Translations under genes and position numbers: made by a program
Notes under the pieces: model-generated
Database searches by the model: none
What the model saw: the letters and a program-made list of their open reading frames with translations, nothing else
Told to the model about the DNA's origin: nothing
In this document: piece by piece, positions 24,660 through 34,542 of the stretch
Layout of the letters: every line of letters starts with the position of its first letter
How positions within the stretch are numbered: the first letter of the stretch is position 1
NCBI RefSeq assembly: GCF_900700375.1
Contig: NW_021629800.1
Span: 1 to 64,000 of the forward strand
DNA length: 64,000 nucleotides
Reading direction: 5' to 3'
Origin: Denticeps clupeoides
Taxonomy: Eukaryota; Chordata; Actinopteri; Clupeiformes; Denticipitidae

Positions 24660-24930
24660 TGTCTGCTTGGGGATTCGCGCATGCGCAGAGAGATTCGCAC
24701 AAGCACGCCGACATTGGAGGCTTTTTGCAAGTGATTGTTCAGTTTACGTACAAATAAAGGTTTCAAAGAAAACAACGTCACAAAACTGTGGAACATTATG
24801 TTTTTTCCCGGTGCTTTACTCTAATTGTGCAGATATATACCCCAGATGTTGCTTAAGTACGGGCGTCTAAGGGAGCGAATGCGTCAGCAGAGCTGCCATC
24901 TTGGGACGGGGTAGCGCGGCATTTAATTTT
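24660..24930. promoter_or_regulatory. Promoter-like region with NRF1 and YY1 motifs
   Basis: A perfect NRF1-type palindrome GCGCATGCGCA lies at 24677-24687 and a YY1-type GCCATCTTG at 24895-24903, in CpG-containing sequence. Such pairs mark housekeeping promoters. No first exon could be assigned; the kinase gene at 26.4 kb is the nearest downstream gene. Confidence 0.4.
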
Positions 24931-25485
24931 GAGAAGCATTTTTTTATTGTCTTGGTTCGTCAGACATGAATGTGTTTATAAAGAAACGGTTTTTGAAATT
25001 ATAGCATAATTTTATGTTCATAATGTAATCTGTATATAGGTATCCGCATATTTAGAACCCCGTCCAAATTTGGCGGCGCTATTGACGCCTGCTGAGAGGC
25101 TAAACGCGTTATCTGATGTTTATATCCATGTTTTTATGCAGGGAATAATGAAGTTTCCAGATTGCCAGATAATTAAAACCGATCAGATTAACCTTTATTA
25201 CAGTACTTATAAAGGAGCTTCTGATGGGTGGGTTGCTTCACACTACCCACCCTAATATACACAATAATGATGATGATTAAGGGCTCTTTAATGTACAGGT
25301 ACATTTATATACACTTAAAAAAAAAAAAAGGGGGGGGGGGGTAGAAGCTTCCAGTTGCAATACACTGAAAAGCTGAAATAAAAATTACCTGCTGTTATTT
25401 CATCAGGAGATCCGATGCACTGATACTAAAGTGCATTTTAAAGTTTTGGACAAATCTTGGTAACTGCGTTATTTTCACCCATCTG
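24931..25485. other. No gene seen; poly(A)/poly(G) tract
   Basis: AT-rich sequence with an A12-G11 homopolymer at about 25317-25341. No exon seen. Confidence 0.35.
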
Positions 25486-25490
25486 CTATC

Positions 25491-25502
25491 GCCATCTAGT
25501 GG
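25491..25502 (-). promoter_or_regulatory. CTCF-like motif
   Basis: On the minus strand the site reads CCACTAGATGGC, matching every position of the CTCF core CCASYAGRKGGC. A second, weaker motif lies 180 bp to the right on the other strand. Confidence 0.35.
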
Positions 25503-25670
25503 CAGGAGCAGGGATTTGTTTAAGCGTCGCGTCAATGGCGCCCAAACACATAGAGCGCAAATGCCTCGCGCCAATACAACATTTAAAAACAAACAGACCA
25601 ACTGTTTTTAAATTCAGAGCGCAAATGCACAATTCAAATTTGCGCGTGACCGGCTGTTTTAAAAGATGCT

Positions 25671-25682
25671 GCGCTAGAGGGC
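25671..25682 (+). promoter_or_regulatory. CTCF-like motif, weaker
   Basis: GCGCTAGAGGGC matches the CTCF core from its fourth base on, but not the first three bases. It sits just before a CG-rich stretch with a good donor (GAGTGCG/GTGAGT near 25715) that may close a 5' UTR exon of the kinase gene. Confidence 0.3.
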
Positions 25683-25719
25683 GCTCTCACTCCACTCTTC
25701 ATCTTCGGCGAGTGCGGTG

Positions 25720-26165
25720 AGTGAAGTTCAGCTCTTTTAATTGATCAAATATTTATAAGTTAATTTAATCGTGTTGGAGGCATGACATGGTAACCAGACA
25801 TGGTTAAACAGGTCAAATTTAGCTTCTGTTTAAAGTTAATTTTCATATTATGGATTGTCTCCATGATGAAATGTTCGAATTAATTTTTGTCAGCATTACT
25901 GACGCGGTTTTAACGCTAGTAGGTTTTAAAGTGAGATGCCAGTAGCTGAAACACATCTTATTTTGATTTTGCAACTATGCATTTTGTTAGTACTGTAATA
26001 GTAAAGTGTGTGGAGGGGGAAAAAGCAGATCTTATCACCCCAGGTAAATGGATACTTGACTGAAGTTCACAGAAAGTATATAAAATTAATTTTAATATTG
26101 AGTATTGTTTATGGACGTGTTTCCATGAGTAAATGTTTGATGCTCATTGCTGAATTTCTGTGTTG
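25720..26165. other. Likely 5' UTR intron of the kinase gene
   Basis: No coding exon. The stretch lies between a possible 5' UTR donor near 25715 and an acceptor near 26282, and carries the X-box near its right end. Confidence 0.3.
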
Positions 26166-26171
26166 ATCATC

Positions 26172-26187
26172 GGTTGCCATGGTAACC
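26172..26187. promoter_or_regulatory. RFX X-box
   Basis: GTTGCC-AT-GGTAAC at 26173-26186 matches the X-box consensus GTNRCC(N0-3)RGYAAC at every position. It lies about 210 bp before the kinase start codon. RFX factors act through such sites in ciliary genes and, in vertebrates, also in MHC class II genes. Confidence 0.55.
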
Positions 26188-26397
26188 AGAAGTCACTGAC
26201 TCAATTGCTAATCTCCTGTAATTCACAGAAGCACCCAGAGTCCCAGGTCTTAAAATGAATGTTCTTCTGTATCTTACTCAGGGAATTGCGAGCGAAAGTG
26301 AGCATTGAGCGAGCTGATAGCAAGCAAATAAAGCGACAGAGCATCACTGAGATCATATACATCCAGATCATCAGGACCAGGATTGTCATTGAACACC

Positions 26398-29232
26398 ATG
26401 GACATAGACTTCGGTCATGATGTCCATGAGGATTTTAAACTCCTGGAGTCCCTCGGGTGTGGGGCTTTTGGGCATGTGGTCAAGGTAAGGTCAAACTTGC
26501 AATTACATTGGATGTGAACAATCTGAGGAGCCAGAAGTCCCAGATTCAAACCCACTTACTACCATTGTGTCTCTGAGCAAGACACTTAACCCTGAGTGTC
26601 TCTAGGAGGACTGTCCCTGTCTCTACTGATTGCTCTGGATAAGGGCGCCTAATAAATGTTGTAAATGTAAATGCTCCACCCAAAGCGTAACTCTTCCATC
26701 ATGCCGCATACACAAGGCTGAATACCAGATAGATACGTGCTGATTCAAGAATATTGGAGTCTGGTCATCTGTTAAAAGACATCATTCTTTAAAATGCATG
26801 TACGACTAAAAAGAACATAACTAACACAAAATTCTACTGAAATAATACATAAAGATAGGGACATTTTACAAATATTGAGTTAGGAACAATATCAATATAA
26901 CTGATACAATATTTTGATGCAGTTTTGATGAAATAAATATATTTATTCTTTAAATTTATAACCATTGATAACCCCTGGTACGGGACCGTTGCAGAGTTGC
27001 TGCCATTTGATCTCCCACTTAACATGTACAGACCTGTACGTTGTGCATGTCCATGTAACGGGCAGGAAAATCTACATAATGATGACATAATTTTAATATG
27101 AATTCAAAATACAGCTGCAGATCTTGTCTTTTAAAAATGGTAGAAAATAGCTGCAGCATAAAACAAAAAAAAAAAGTAACAAGCAAGCAAATATTTAGAA
27201 ACCAAAAGTATTAATGAGGTGCAACTGCAGTGATATTGTCTCACATCCTCTCCTTCCTCTGTGAAGTCCATATCTGTAATATAGTAGATGAAGGCTGTCC
27301 ACTTATTCTCAAATGCCTGCTGTTGACCCTTTAATATATCTGTAGTTATCTGTTCCACTGGTAGAATTGACAACATTTGTTTCATCCACATATTAATTCT
27401 TGGCCTGTGAGTTTGTTTCCATAGCAATGCAATGCATTTCTATAAATGCTTGCTCATGTCTCCTATAAGTGTGTTTTCCTGGGTATAAACCCAGATGAAA
27501 AAATAAGAATGTTTTCATCTTTTAAAATGTTTTCATCTTTTGATGGTCATTTCAATGACTTACTTAAAAACATTTAAAAATTCTTACACCACCACAAACA
27601 GTGATGTAGCATACCTTTGGATTTTGTACATTTTATGCACATATTTGTTTAAAATGTGCATTAATAAATTCAAAACTAAATGGATTTATTCTTATGTTCT
27701 TTCTATGAATAGACGTTTTGCTTTTGAATGTGTAGAACAGCAGCTGATGCTTTTCTTTGCTCTTTGTGCTGCAGGCTCAGAAGCGTCAATCTAAGGACCT
27801 TGTGGCCTTGAAATCTGTACACTGGGATGATGGAGGTGAGAGAGATACAGTGTGTGTGTGAGAAAGTGTCATTTGTATTTAACCATGACCCAACAGAACT
27901 TTAGTGTTGTGGTCCAGCTGAAAGTTCTGCCCTGAGCTTTTTGTTTGGGTCTGTATATCTGTGTGTGATGTGAAATTTATTAGTGCAGTGACTTGGTAAT
28001 AGATTGTGTGTATATCCTATCTTTTTACCCTGTCTAAACATGTGTGTTGTCTGTCTTTCTGAAGCTGTCATTGACCCCTTGCAAGAGATACGCCGGTTGC
28101 AGGAGTGCAACCATCAGAATGTGACCAAATTTCATGGCGCCTACTTGCAGTAAGAATCCAGAGATGTTGTTCACAACTTGAGAGTTTCTGTTTCTAAATC
28201 CTTGTGATCATGTGACTGACCGAGACTCAACATTTGTCCTTCTTCTTTAGGCAGGGGGAAGGTCTGACCCTCATTATAGCCATGGAGTTCTGTGGTGGAG
28301 GGTCTCTCCGTGATCTCTACAAAGGTAACACTACAGTGCCGTTCACTCTGAGTTTTCTTCTCCTGTGTTTTCAGGGTGGCATTTCATGTTTGCTTTGTTT
28401 TCTGGACAGATTTTGGCACTTTTTACAAGGGGGAGACGGCTTATGTATGCCGGGAGGTCTTACGGGTAATTATTCCTACACGAACAAACCCACCCACACA
28501 CATACACACCCACACTTAATACTTTTTCCAGATCTGTATGTGATGTACTTCCTCTTTGTGTCCACTAGGGGCTGAAGTACCTGCATGGCCAGCAGATCAT
28601 GCATCGTGACATAAAGGTATCTCATCACACACCAACACCAAACACAATCTGAAAGTTATGAGGGTTCTTTACTGTCTGATTTGAAGCTATATTTACACAG
28701 AATACTATTCATTACTGGCGTACTGTCATAGCTAACTTGTGTGTGTTGGTCTACAGGGACAGAATGTCCTTGTAAACAATGTTGGCGAAGTGAAGATCTG
28801 TGAGTACTGACTTCAAGAAACTATTTTTTCAACCACTTCCTGTGAAGTGCAATAAAGAAGCTGGATGTGTTTAGATTTATGGGTGAAGAAAGAATGTGAA
28901 TACGACTGATTAAACATCTCTTCCTGCAGGCGATCTGGGTGTGGCAGCCAAATTGTCAGACCCCGGTGCCACGTTTCAGACTGCAGGTACTTACCAATGG
29001 TAAGTTTCTTTCAAAACCAAATATTCATCCTTGTGTGTGTGGTGTGTCTCTCTGTGCTCACTTCTCCTGTCTTTGTGTCTGTTCTCATACAGGATGGCCC
29101 CCGAAGTCTTCAGGCCGATGAAGAATGGCCCATACAATCAGAAATGCGATATTTGGTCACTGGGCATAACAGCAATTGAGGTCGCTACAGCCAAATATCC
29201 CTCCGGCTTCATGGACCATCACCGGTAAACAA

Positions 29233-29298
<66 letters not shown>

Positions 29299-29377
29299 TT
29301 CATAGCCAGCAGAGTAAATGGAAACACAAGTACAGCATATGCTGTTTACTTAACAAATTTGGACCAACTGTAGTCCC

Positions 29378-29410
<33 letters not shown>

Positions 29411-30500
29411 TGTTCTTAAGGCTGATGTGTCTCTTTCTTTCTCTGCGTTTTCAGGAAAGCTGCCTTCATCTCACAAGTGAAAGAGGAAGGAAATTGGTGA
29501 ATGTTTTCTTCATTGCATACATACACACATACACACAGCTAAATTGCAATTAATCCGGACAGTTTTCTTGTCAGGTCTAGGACATTTGAGGACTTTGTCC
29601 ATCAGGTCCTTACTGTAGATCCACGAAGGCGGCCTTCAGCTGAAGAGCTGCTTTTGGTAAGGAAACACAAGTCAGAATTGTAACTCTACTGACATATTTC
29701 CCCTTACATATACCCATATACCTTGATCTCGTATTTTATAATATAAATAAAACTAAAACCAGTACTAACACTCTGTGTGTGTTTGTGTGTGTGTCTGTGC
29801 GCAGCATCCATTTGTTAATGGATCAAACCTAAAGCCACATCAGATGGCTCTCCGGCTGGAGTGCTATGAGGTAAGTCTGTTGGCCCCCCTCTATCTCACC
29901 CATTACCCAGTCCTTATCCCTGAGTCTTCGTGTTCAGAGGAGAATTTTGGTGAACTTTGAATACAGAATAAGTGATTTTAAACTCAGCGCCTATTATAGT
30001 GCATTTGTGTATTGTGTGTTAACTTAATCCCTGGCTGGTTACAGAAATACAAGATGTAGAAGAGGAAGCAGCAGCAGCAGGCAGGCCCTGCAGACGACCA
30101 GCAGCCAGGCCCTGCAGACGACCAGCAGGCAGGCCCTGCAGAAGAGTCTGAGGGGTCTGTGTCTGCTTCACAGATAGTATTGTCTTACTGCAAGGAAGAG
30201 CTGAGTCTTGAACCAGGTCCTGTAGAAGACCAGCAACCAGGCCCTGTAGATGTCCAGCAACCAGGCCCTGTAGAAGACCAGCAACCAGGCCCTGCAGAAG
30301 ACCAGCATAAATACCCTGCAGAAGACCAGCAACCAGGCCCTGTAGAAGACCAGCATAAAGACCCTGCAGAAGACCAGCATAAAGGCCCTGCAGAAGCGCT
30401 TGAGCACCAACATCGCTGTCACAAGAAGCTAAAAAGAATCAGAATGTTCTTCAGGCGAGTTTTTAAGATCTTTTGCTGCTGCTCAAGACCTGAAGAATAG
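26398..30500 (+). CDS. STE20-like protein kinase with repetitive C-terminal tail
   Basis: Thirteen coding exons, all in phase: 26398-26484, 27775-27835, 28065-28149, 28251-28324, 28410-28465, 28569-28616, 28757-28799, 28930-28999, 29093-29224, 29455-29496, 29575-29656, 29805-29870, and a last exon ending at 30500. The product is a cytosolic serine/threonine kinase. It shows the glycine loop [12 protein letters not shown] lysine near residue 42, HRDIKGQN catalytic loop, DLG in place of DFG, and GTYQWMAPEVF activation segment. WSLGITAIE and [10 protein letters not shown] are typical of STE20/GCK kinases. The last exon has two in-phase acceptors. CAG at 30042-30044 adds KYKM and then TAG. Using the AG inside that TAG (30058-30059) opens a 146-codon tail with 8-residue repeats (GPVEDQQP type) ending in a basic helix and CCC. 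Product 286 or 428 residues. ATG has a good context (CACCATGG); a 5' UTR acceptor lies at about 26282. Exact family member unknown. Confidence 0.85.
26524..26672 (+). mobile_element. SINE family B, 5'-truncated
   Basis: It contains ACTTACTACCATTGTGTCTC, GAGCAAGACACTTAACCCTG and CTCTGGATAAGGGCGCCTAA with the TGTAAATGTAAATG end. It lies in the first coding intron of the kinase gene. Confidence 0.75.
27131..27427 (-). mobile_element. L1-type LINE, C-terminal fragment
   Basis: The minus-strand frame reads [19 protein letters not shown] and KWTAFIYYI, like the C-terminus of fish L1 ORF2 also seen near 18.3 kb. It lies in a kinase intron and is only a fragment. Confidence 0.55.
29231..29296. repeat. 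(AC)n microsatellite
   Basis: An uninterrupted AC repeat of about 32 units in a kinase intron. A (GT)n run follows near 29383-29409 in the same intron. Confidence 0.95.
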
Positions 30501-30820
30501 ACATTGTCACGGATTCCGTCCCACCACCAGAACCACATCCATTGGGCCAGCAGCACCATTCTGTTCTTGGATAAGCGGGCCGAACACCTCCAACACCCAC
30601 AGACACCCCTGACCCCCGTCCACAACATAGCAATGCTTTGCCTTGGCCACGGCCCTTGACATTTTTTCCCCTTTCACAGCAGCAACATATTAAGGCTTCA
30701 AAGGAAAAACCAGTCTGAAGGCAGGTAAGTTCTGACAACATTTCATCTGATGATTATTTGCACCCAAAATTCATTCTCATACTGAACCATTCGCCTTTTA
30801 GAATTTCGTAAGCGTGTGCC

Positions 30821-32211
30821 ATGGCACAAAAGCTGTTGCTTATTGATACTGATTGTGGCATTGACGATGCCCAAGCAATCATGATGGCCCTGGCAGAACC
30901 CACTGTGAAGGTTGTGGGGATAACCTGTTGCTTTGGGAACACCACTGTGGACTATGTTTGCCAGAACGTGGTTAAAGTTCTGTCTGTCTGTGAACGTTCG
31001 GAGGTTGGTACGAATCACAAACTGTTCTGTGTCTGTGCTGTTCTCTGTGCACCCGGACTAACTCTGACTTTCTAACCTAGATTCAAGTGTTTCGAGGGGC
31101 CTGCTGTCCCCTGGTAGGTGGTAAAAATGACTTTACCGACCACTTTGGAACAGATGGCCTGGGAGATGTTCTGGAGGACAGAGACTCGGAGGTGTGGAAG
31201 GATAAAATCCAGAAAGAGCATGCTGCTCTCGCCATGATCAGACTAGCATCTGAAAACCAGGGAAAGGTGACTGCTAGATCTTTTAATATGGTGATTTGTG
31301 CCATTAATGCTATTTGTGCTCACTTGATTTTAATTTTCTAGTTTCAAGAGAGTCGGGTCTTTTGCTTTCCGTAGATTTCTCTGGTGGCGGTTGGTCCATT
31401 AACAAATCTGGCCATGGCAGTCAGGCTGGACCCCACTTTTCCTCGTAATTTGAAGGATCTTTACATTATGGGAGGAAATATGGAAGGTAAGAGCACAATG
31501 TGAAGTCACTTCCCTGTACAGACTTGAATGTGTGGCTTTGTTTTCAGGAAAAGGGAACATGACTCCATGTGCAGAATTTAACTTTGTAATGGATCCAGAA
31601 TCGGCATATGTAGTCCTGGAGGAATACCTCTGTCCCACACACATAGCAACATGGGAATTTACCTGCAGAAATACACTGCCTTGGGTAAGATCTGTATATA
31701 TTTTTAAAATTTGCGCTGTAATCAAGTGGTTAGAAATCCCATTGGATGCTTTTACGTGTGACAAGCATTAACCAACAATAGAGTTCTTTTAAAATCTATG
31801 TGAATGTATTCTACTCTTGTTTATATGACATCATAAGATGCATTAATGTTCCAGGACTTTTTTTAAGACATGGTGAACCAAGACACAGCCGCAGCTAAAT
31901 TCATGAAGCTCATCACTTCAAAGTGCTGGGCCTTCTCTAAGACGTTTGGTGAGAATAACAGGGATGTGCACTTTGGACAAGGCTTTGTGCCCTATGATTC
32001 ATTTGCAGTGGCTGCATGCATTGACCAAAGGACAGTGACCGACAGCATCCAGTGCCCTGTGCGCGTGGAGCTGCAGGGGAGCTTGGGACGTGGCATGCTG
32101 GCGCTGGACCCCACCAACATGCTGAAGAAAAGCCACAGTGCGTCAGTCATGAAGTCATGCGACCAAACAAAGTTCTGCAAGCTACTCATGGCATCCCTAA
32201 ATCAGCCTTAA
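30821..32211 (+). CDS. Inosine-uridine-type nucleoside hydrolase, with an in-frame stop
   Basis: Five exons in phase: 30821-31003, 31081-31266, 31375-31486, 31548-31684, 31855-32211 (325 codons). The family hydrolyses the N-glycosidic bond of nucleosides and binds calcium. Motifs are DTDCGIDDAQAI at the N-terminus (family DTDPGIDDALAI, here Cys for Pro), VGPLTNLA, EFNFVMDPESA, and YDSFAVAACID near the C-terminus, where family members usually have HD. In-frame TAA lies at 31864-31866, four codons into the last exon, and would remove the last third including the calcium-binding Asp. No other acceptor restores the phase. It could be a real nonsense mutation or an assembly error. A 5' UTR intron runs from a GTAAGT donor at about 30726 to a TTTTAG acceptor at about 30800. 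The gene starts only 321 bp after the kinase stop. AATAAA lies near 32226. Confidence 0.8.
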
Positions 32212-32229
32212 GTCAAATTCGTAACAATA

Positions 32230-32755
32230 AACTTCTCGTTGTTACATACAGTTGCCAGAGAAATGCACATTTTAGTTCCCTTGTGCATATTTTGCATAGC
32301 TTGTGAATTAGACATTGAAATTGTAAACTTTCAATGTCTAATTGAAATTCAAGTAGCATTGACAACAAATAAAAACCAATTAGAAAAAAGGTCAAATAAA
32401 TGTCTGTGTCAAATAAATGTCATTGAGGTGGATATAACTTTATTATTCAAAAACATACAGATGTTCATTTTAAAGTGATGCAGCACTTATCCCATATGGC
32501 CATATCCATCTATAGCTGTGTAAAACCATAAAAGCGCAAAATGTTGACAAGGGCAGCAGAGTTTTCTGTATTATACTCGCTATATAGCTTTTACATACTT
32601 GACAGTAATTAATTTAAAAGAATTTGTATGTCATTCACTTGGAAACCGGCTTAAAATAACTTAATGTAGGGGCAGTTAAAGGGAAAAAACATGGCATTAT
32701 ATGGCATTGTTTGAAGCAAACAATGGCTCAGGTGCCAATTCTGTTGAAGTTGCTG
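32230..32755. other. No gene seen
   Basis: AT-rich 3' flank of the nucleoside hydrolase gene. A short hairpin (AGACATTGAAA and TTTCAATGTCT) lies at about 32310-32341. No exon. Confidence 0.35.
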
Positions 32756-32757
32756 GG

Positions 32758-33690
32758 TCAAGGGACAGGGGTCCACCGGCACTGGGAGGATTGGGAAGAT
32801 GTCCAAATGCTCCAGGGGTTGTAGGTGCAGCTAGCATCAACGGGGGCTGGAGCAGGAGGAACCAGGCTGGTGGGAGGGTTTAAGGAGTGCAGGGATGAGT
32901 CTGCGCTGTTTGTCCAGATGGAGATGCTGAAAGGTTTGGTGACCCAGGGGTTGCAGCTGTGGCTCAGGATGGACTAGCGGAGGCAGAGAGAAGATCAGAG
33001 AAGCCCTGACCTTTATCGTGTATGAAGAGCACATTGTTCCTGATTGTAAATTCCAGTGCTAGTGTGGTTGCTGCTGTGACTCCATTCTTCACTATTAGAT
33101 TCACTTTACATAGTATCATAATACTAGTTCCAGCTTGACTCGTTTTAATGTATTGATCATCAGTAAAAATAATAGTTGCTACATCAAAGTCATAGAATAT
33201 TCAGCCTCTTAGCCACAGTTTGACAATCACTGCATGATACATGATTTTCAAAAGAGGTTCTTAAAACTAACAAATTCATGCAAACACATTTGTTCATCCA
33301 AGGATGGTGGATGGGCTCTGGGTTACCTGGGTGGCGGCTTTGGCAGAACCGGTGCTGGTGGGCCAGGGACCAGTCTGCTCGTTCTCCCAGATGGGGGAGG
33401 GAACCTGGCTGAACTCAGGCCAGCTCTGCTGGGACTCAGAGCTCTTTAATAAGGCAATTTCCCTGAACACTCAACACACATGGATAAGGGGAATAAGATA
33501 TTTATTCATCTGAAGGGGGAATTTAAGGGAGTTAAAATTTGAGACTTTATTTTAAGTTTTGTTGTCTAATGATCTGCTGACTCAGCTTCTTACCTCCATG
33601 CAAAAGATTGTTGGGTCCAAATGCAGAGAAGGAGTTCACAGTGCTGAGCCCAGGGCTCCATAACCCGCAGTTAGAAGAGGGAGCTTATCA
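32758..33690 (-). CDS. Candidate minus-strand gene, unidentified C-terminal exons
   Basis: Two minus-strand open blocks join in phase through good sites. The first spans about 33468-33327 (LLKSSESQQSWPEF, then PIWENEQTGPWPTSTGSAKA) and ends at a CCAG/GTAACC donor. The second spans 32973-32758 after a CTCCGCTAG acceptor with a strong pyrimidine tract. It reads HSCNPWVTKPFSISIW and NPPTSLVPPAPAPVDAS and ends in TGA. A further upstream exon may end at the strong donor CATGGAG/GTAAGA near 33599 (STVNSFSAFGPNNLLHG). Codons look protein-like, and the protein would be rich in Ser, Pro and Trp. I do not recognise the family. Upstream exons, if any, are missing, so this could be a relic. Confidence 0.4.
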
Positions 33691-33737
33691 TTACTGTTCA
33701 TTCCCCCTTTAAACATTTGTGCATCATTTCCTGCGCG

Positions 33738-33950
33738 GGGGCAGTGGTGGCCTAGCAGAAGGTTGCCGGTTCGAATCCCGAGCTGCCAAGGTGCCACTGA
33801 GGTGGCACTGAGCAAAGCACCGTCCCCACACACTGCTCCCCAGGCACTGCTCACTCAGGGTGATGGGTTAAATGCAGAGGACAAATTTCACTGTGTGCAC
33901 CGTGTGCTGTGCATTACAAGTGACAGTTACTTCACTTTCATTTGTGGATT
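33738..33950 (+). mobile_element. SINE family A, small internal deletion in head
   Basis: Plus-strand copy: GGGGCAGTGGTGGCCTAGCA runs directly into GAAGGTTGCCGGTTCGAATC, missing the bases between A and B boxes. The body and tail (TGATGGGTTAAATGCAGAGG, GTGACAGTTACTTCACTTTC) are present. Confidence 0.9.
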
Positions 33951-34185
33951 TTTGTCCACTTTGTACCATGCGTGATCTGTAGGGAAAAAAAAGAAAATGA
34001 TGCGCAAATGTTTAAAGCGCTTTTCGTGTGTACAAAACGCTGTGCATACTTGTGGATATGATTTTACCAAACGCAAATCTAAAAAAAACATATTTGTGGA
34101 TACTGAAATATTTGTGAACATCAACATTTATTTGTGGATTGTGTTCTGTGAGTTGCAAATAATTAAGTCCAATAAGAGCTTCCAT
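33951..34185. other. No gene seen
   Basis: AT-rich sequence between the SINE and the CpG-rich vwa3b promoter. TTTGTGGAT recurs several times. Confidence 0.3.
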
Positions 34186-34189
34186 ACTC

Positions 34190-34542
34190 CTCCCCCGGCG
34201 TCCGTCAGGAGAGGCTCGGCACCCACCCTGTCTGCTGGGCCGCGCCGCGTGGATCCCCAGAACTTCCCGCGGTGCGCCGCCACGTGGACGGGTCTGGAAG
34301 CGCAGGCCCCTCCGCTCGGGTCATCTTCTCACTAATCGTCTGCCCGTCGTGTGATGTTTGCGTTAGGATTCGGCATTTAATTTTTTTTTTTTTTTTTTAC
34401 ATGTTGTAGTTCGTTCGTATAATCTCCTTCGAAGGTGACAGAGTTTAACCCGGAGGTGTGAGGGACGGCCCTTAGCAACCCTGTCACTACTGTCAACAGA
34501 AGGGGACAGGAGGAACGAGGTGATATTTTACTCCCCGAGACC
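34190..34542 (+). promoter_or_regulatory. CpG-rich promoter of vwa3b
   Basis: GC-rich sequence with many CpGs (GGCCGCGCCGCGTGGATC, TTCCCGCGGTGCGCCGCCAC) ends just before the vwa3b ATG. CCTTAGCAACC near 34470-34480 is half of an X-box; the other half is imperfect. Confidence 0.55.

Noticed and set aside
30045-30500. Stop-codon readthrough of the TAG in the kinase last exon
   Set aside because: The TAG itself supplies an in-phase AG acceptor, so alternative splicing explains the open tail more simply; the bases after TAG do not match known readthrough contexts.
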